This document shows positions 5,489 to 6,552 of a DNA stretch of 6,552 bases, one piece after another. The stretch covers positions 1 to 6,552 of the forward strand of contig WTGE01000465.1 in the NCBI GenBank assembly GCA_011525445.1. The letters run 5' to 3'. Made by a program: the position numbers and the translations under genes. This DNA is from Synechococcus sp. CO36386bin_37 (lineage in GTDB: Bacteria > Cyanobacteriota > Cyanobacteriia > PCC-6307 > Cyanobiaceae). Each line of letters begins with the position of its first letter. Position 1 is the first letter of the stretch. The notes beneath the pieces were generated by a model. The model saw only the letters and a program-made list of their open reading frames with translations, did no database searches and was not told the origin of the DNA.

Positions 5489-6552
5489 ATGCACCCCAGC
5501 TGGAGTGAGCAGTGGTGGCCAGTGGCCTACTTGCACGATCTTGACCAGAACCGACCCAATCGCTTCACACTGCTTGAGCAGGATTTGGTGATTTGGTGGG
5601 ATGCTTTAGGTGAAGGTTGGAGGGCCTTTCCAGATCGCTGCCCCCACCGGTTGGTCCCTCTCAGCGAGGGACGAATCAATCAGTCGGGCCAGCTGGAATG
5701 TCCTTATCACGGCTGGAGTTTTGATGGAGATGGGACATGTCGGTCCATACCCCAGATGGAAGAGAACGCACGCCCTGAGTCCCGCCGGACCCGTTGCGAA
5801 CCACTGCCAACAGCGACAGGCCAAGGATTGTTGTTTGTGTGGAGTGGAATTCCATCCGCCGCCGACCCCTCAGCTTTACCTCTTGTTCCTCATCTCCGGG
5901 AGCAGGGAGATGGTTGGGCCGATGGCTGGATTGTTCAGGACACCTTTCGAGATCTGCCGATGGATGCCCTCACATTGCTTGAAAATGTGTTGGATGTGAG
6001 TCATGTGCCTTTCACTCATCACCGCACCGTTGGCAAACGAGAAAATGCCGCGCCTGTCAATGCTGTAATTACCCAGGAGAATTCTCAAGGGTTTGAAGCT
6101 TTTTGGGAGGAGGGCCCTCGACGAGGGAAGCTCGGTTCACAACAAACCCACTTTCGAGCTCCTCAACTGATGTGGCACGACCTCAGCGCCAAAAATTTTG
6201 CTCGGATCCTGACGGTTGTTTATGCCGTACCGATTCGGCGAGGTCAATGTCGCTTGTTTGCTCGCTTCCCCTTTCAGTTTGAGTCCGCAGCGCCTCGACT
6301 TTTGGTAGGTCTCAGGCCCCGCTGGTTGCAGCACATCGGTAATCACAAAGTATTGGAGGACGATCAGGTGTTCTTGCATTGGCAAGAAAGGGTCTTGGAG
6401 CGGGCTGGAGGGAGCGCTGCGGCAGAAGCGGCTTTTTGTCTTCCAACCTCGTCTGATGTTTATGTGAAGGCACTGCATCGTTGGGTTCAACGCAACGGGG
6501 GAGAGGTTTTTTCCGGCCAACCTCTCCCACCGCGTCAAGATCAGGAGGCCCT
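5489..6552 (+). CDS. Rieske [2Fe-2S] non-haem iron oxygenase, pheophorbide a oxygenase-like, 3' end outside window
   Basis: From ATG 5489 the frame is open to the window end (354 codons plus two bases). The N-terminal Rieske domain has Cys51-Pro-His53-x17-Cys71-x2-His74, the exact C-x-H-x17-C-x2-H ligand set. It is followed by the mononuclear iron site of the PaO/CAO family, Glu165-x3-Asp169-x2-His172-x4-His177. Downstream segments RPRWLQH (276-282) and DDQVFLHWQERVL (291-303) look like the PaO C-terminal domain; the C-terminal CxxC and membrane segments of plant PaO would lie beyond the window. Relatives oxygenate chlorin rings (pheophorbide a oxygenase/LLS1) or chlorophyllide a (CAO). Cyanobacterial members are mostly of unproven function, so chlorophyll or other tetrapyrrole oxidation is inference. 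The start is secure: the in-frame stop at 5444-5446 precedes it with no other usual start codon between, and SWSEQWWPVAYL is the family's typical opening. It diverges from the DUF1499 gene. Confidence 0.9.
   Translation, partial: MHPSWSEQWWPVAYLHDLDQNRPNRFTLLEQDLVIWWDALGEGWRAFPDRCPHRLVPLSEGRINQSGQLECPYHGWSFDGDGTCRSIPQMEENARPESRRTRCEPLPTATGQGLLFVWSGIPSAADPSALPLVPHLREQGDGWADGWIVQDTFRDLPMDALTLLENVLDVSHVPFTHHRTVGKRENAAPVNAVITQENSQGFEAFWEEGPRRGKLGSQQTHFRAPQLMWHDLSAKNFARILTVVYAVPIRRGQCRLFARFPFQFESAAPRLLVGLRPRWLQHIGNHKVLEDDQVFLHWQERVLERAGGSAAAEAAFCLPTSSDVYVKALHRWVQRNGGEVFSGQPLPPRQDQEA

Noticed and set aside
5606..6538. Several 60-130 codon ORFs on both strands within the Rieske gene
   Set aside because: They are shadows of the Rieske frame, which has full iron-ligand motifs and is open across the whole region.

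Overview
The window looks like chromosomal DNA from a marine picocyanobacterium of the Prochlorococcus/Synechococcus group. A low-light Prochlorococcus of the MIT9313/MIT9303 type is my best guess. The basis is protein content: a cyanobacterial atypical SDR, a COG3380-type FAD oxidoreductase, a DUF1499 protein and a pheophorbide-a-oxygenase-like Rieske protein. The genes have moderate GC, weak Shine-Dalgarno signals and unusually long AT-rich spacers. This assignment is inference from protein style; no rRNA or other marker gene is present.

Layout, left to right. Bases 1-354 (+) are the 3' end of an SDR-family NAD(P)-binding protein. Bases 355-1711 are a 1.36 kb AT-rich stretch with no recognisable gene; it holds a compound hairpin, a weak promoter candidate and one very small ORF behind a good Shine-Dalgarno. 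Bases 1712-2554 (+) encode a lysophospholipid/acylglycerol acyltransferase-like protein. Bases 2555-3627 are a second 1.07 kb AT-rich stretch without a recognisable gene. Bases 3628-4737 (+) encode a renalase-like FAD oxidoreductase, followed at 4775-4795 by a perfect 9-bp stem-loop. Bases 4850-5035 (+) are a doubtful Cys/His-rich small ORF that overlaps the 3' end of a well-supported DUF1499 gene (4976-5371, -). Bases 5489-6552 (+) are a Rieske non-haem iron oxygenase, divergent from DUF1499 and cut by the window end after 354 codons.

The genes do not form an obvious operon. The acyltransferase stands alone in about 3.3 kb of otherwise gene-free sequence. The right-hand genes are higher in GC and closely packed. 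The Rieske protein belongs to the family of plant pheophorbide a oxygenase and chlorophyllide a oxygenase, so tetrapyrrole or pigment chemistry is a reasonable guess for it. I see no sequence evidence that the FAD enzyme or the DUF1499 protein shares that pathway.

I found no mobile element, CRISPR array, tRNA or rRNA, and no clear new multi-gene system. The observations most worth a second look are the low coding density around the acyltransferase, the small Cys-rich ORF antisense to DUF1499, and several short structured or leader-like elements in the spacers.
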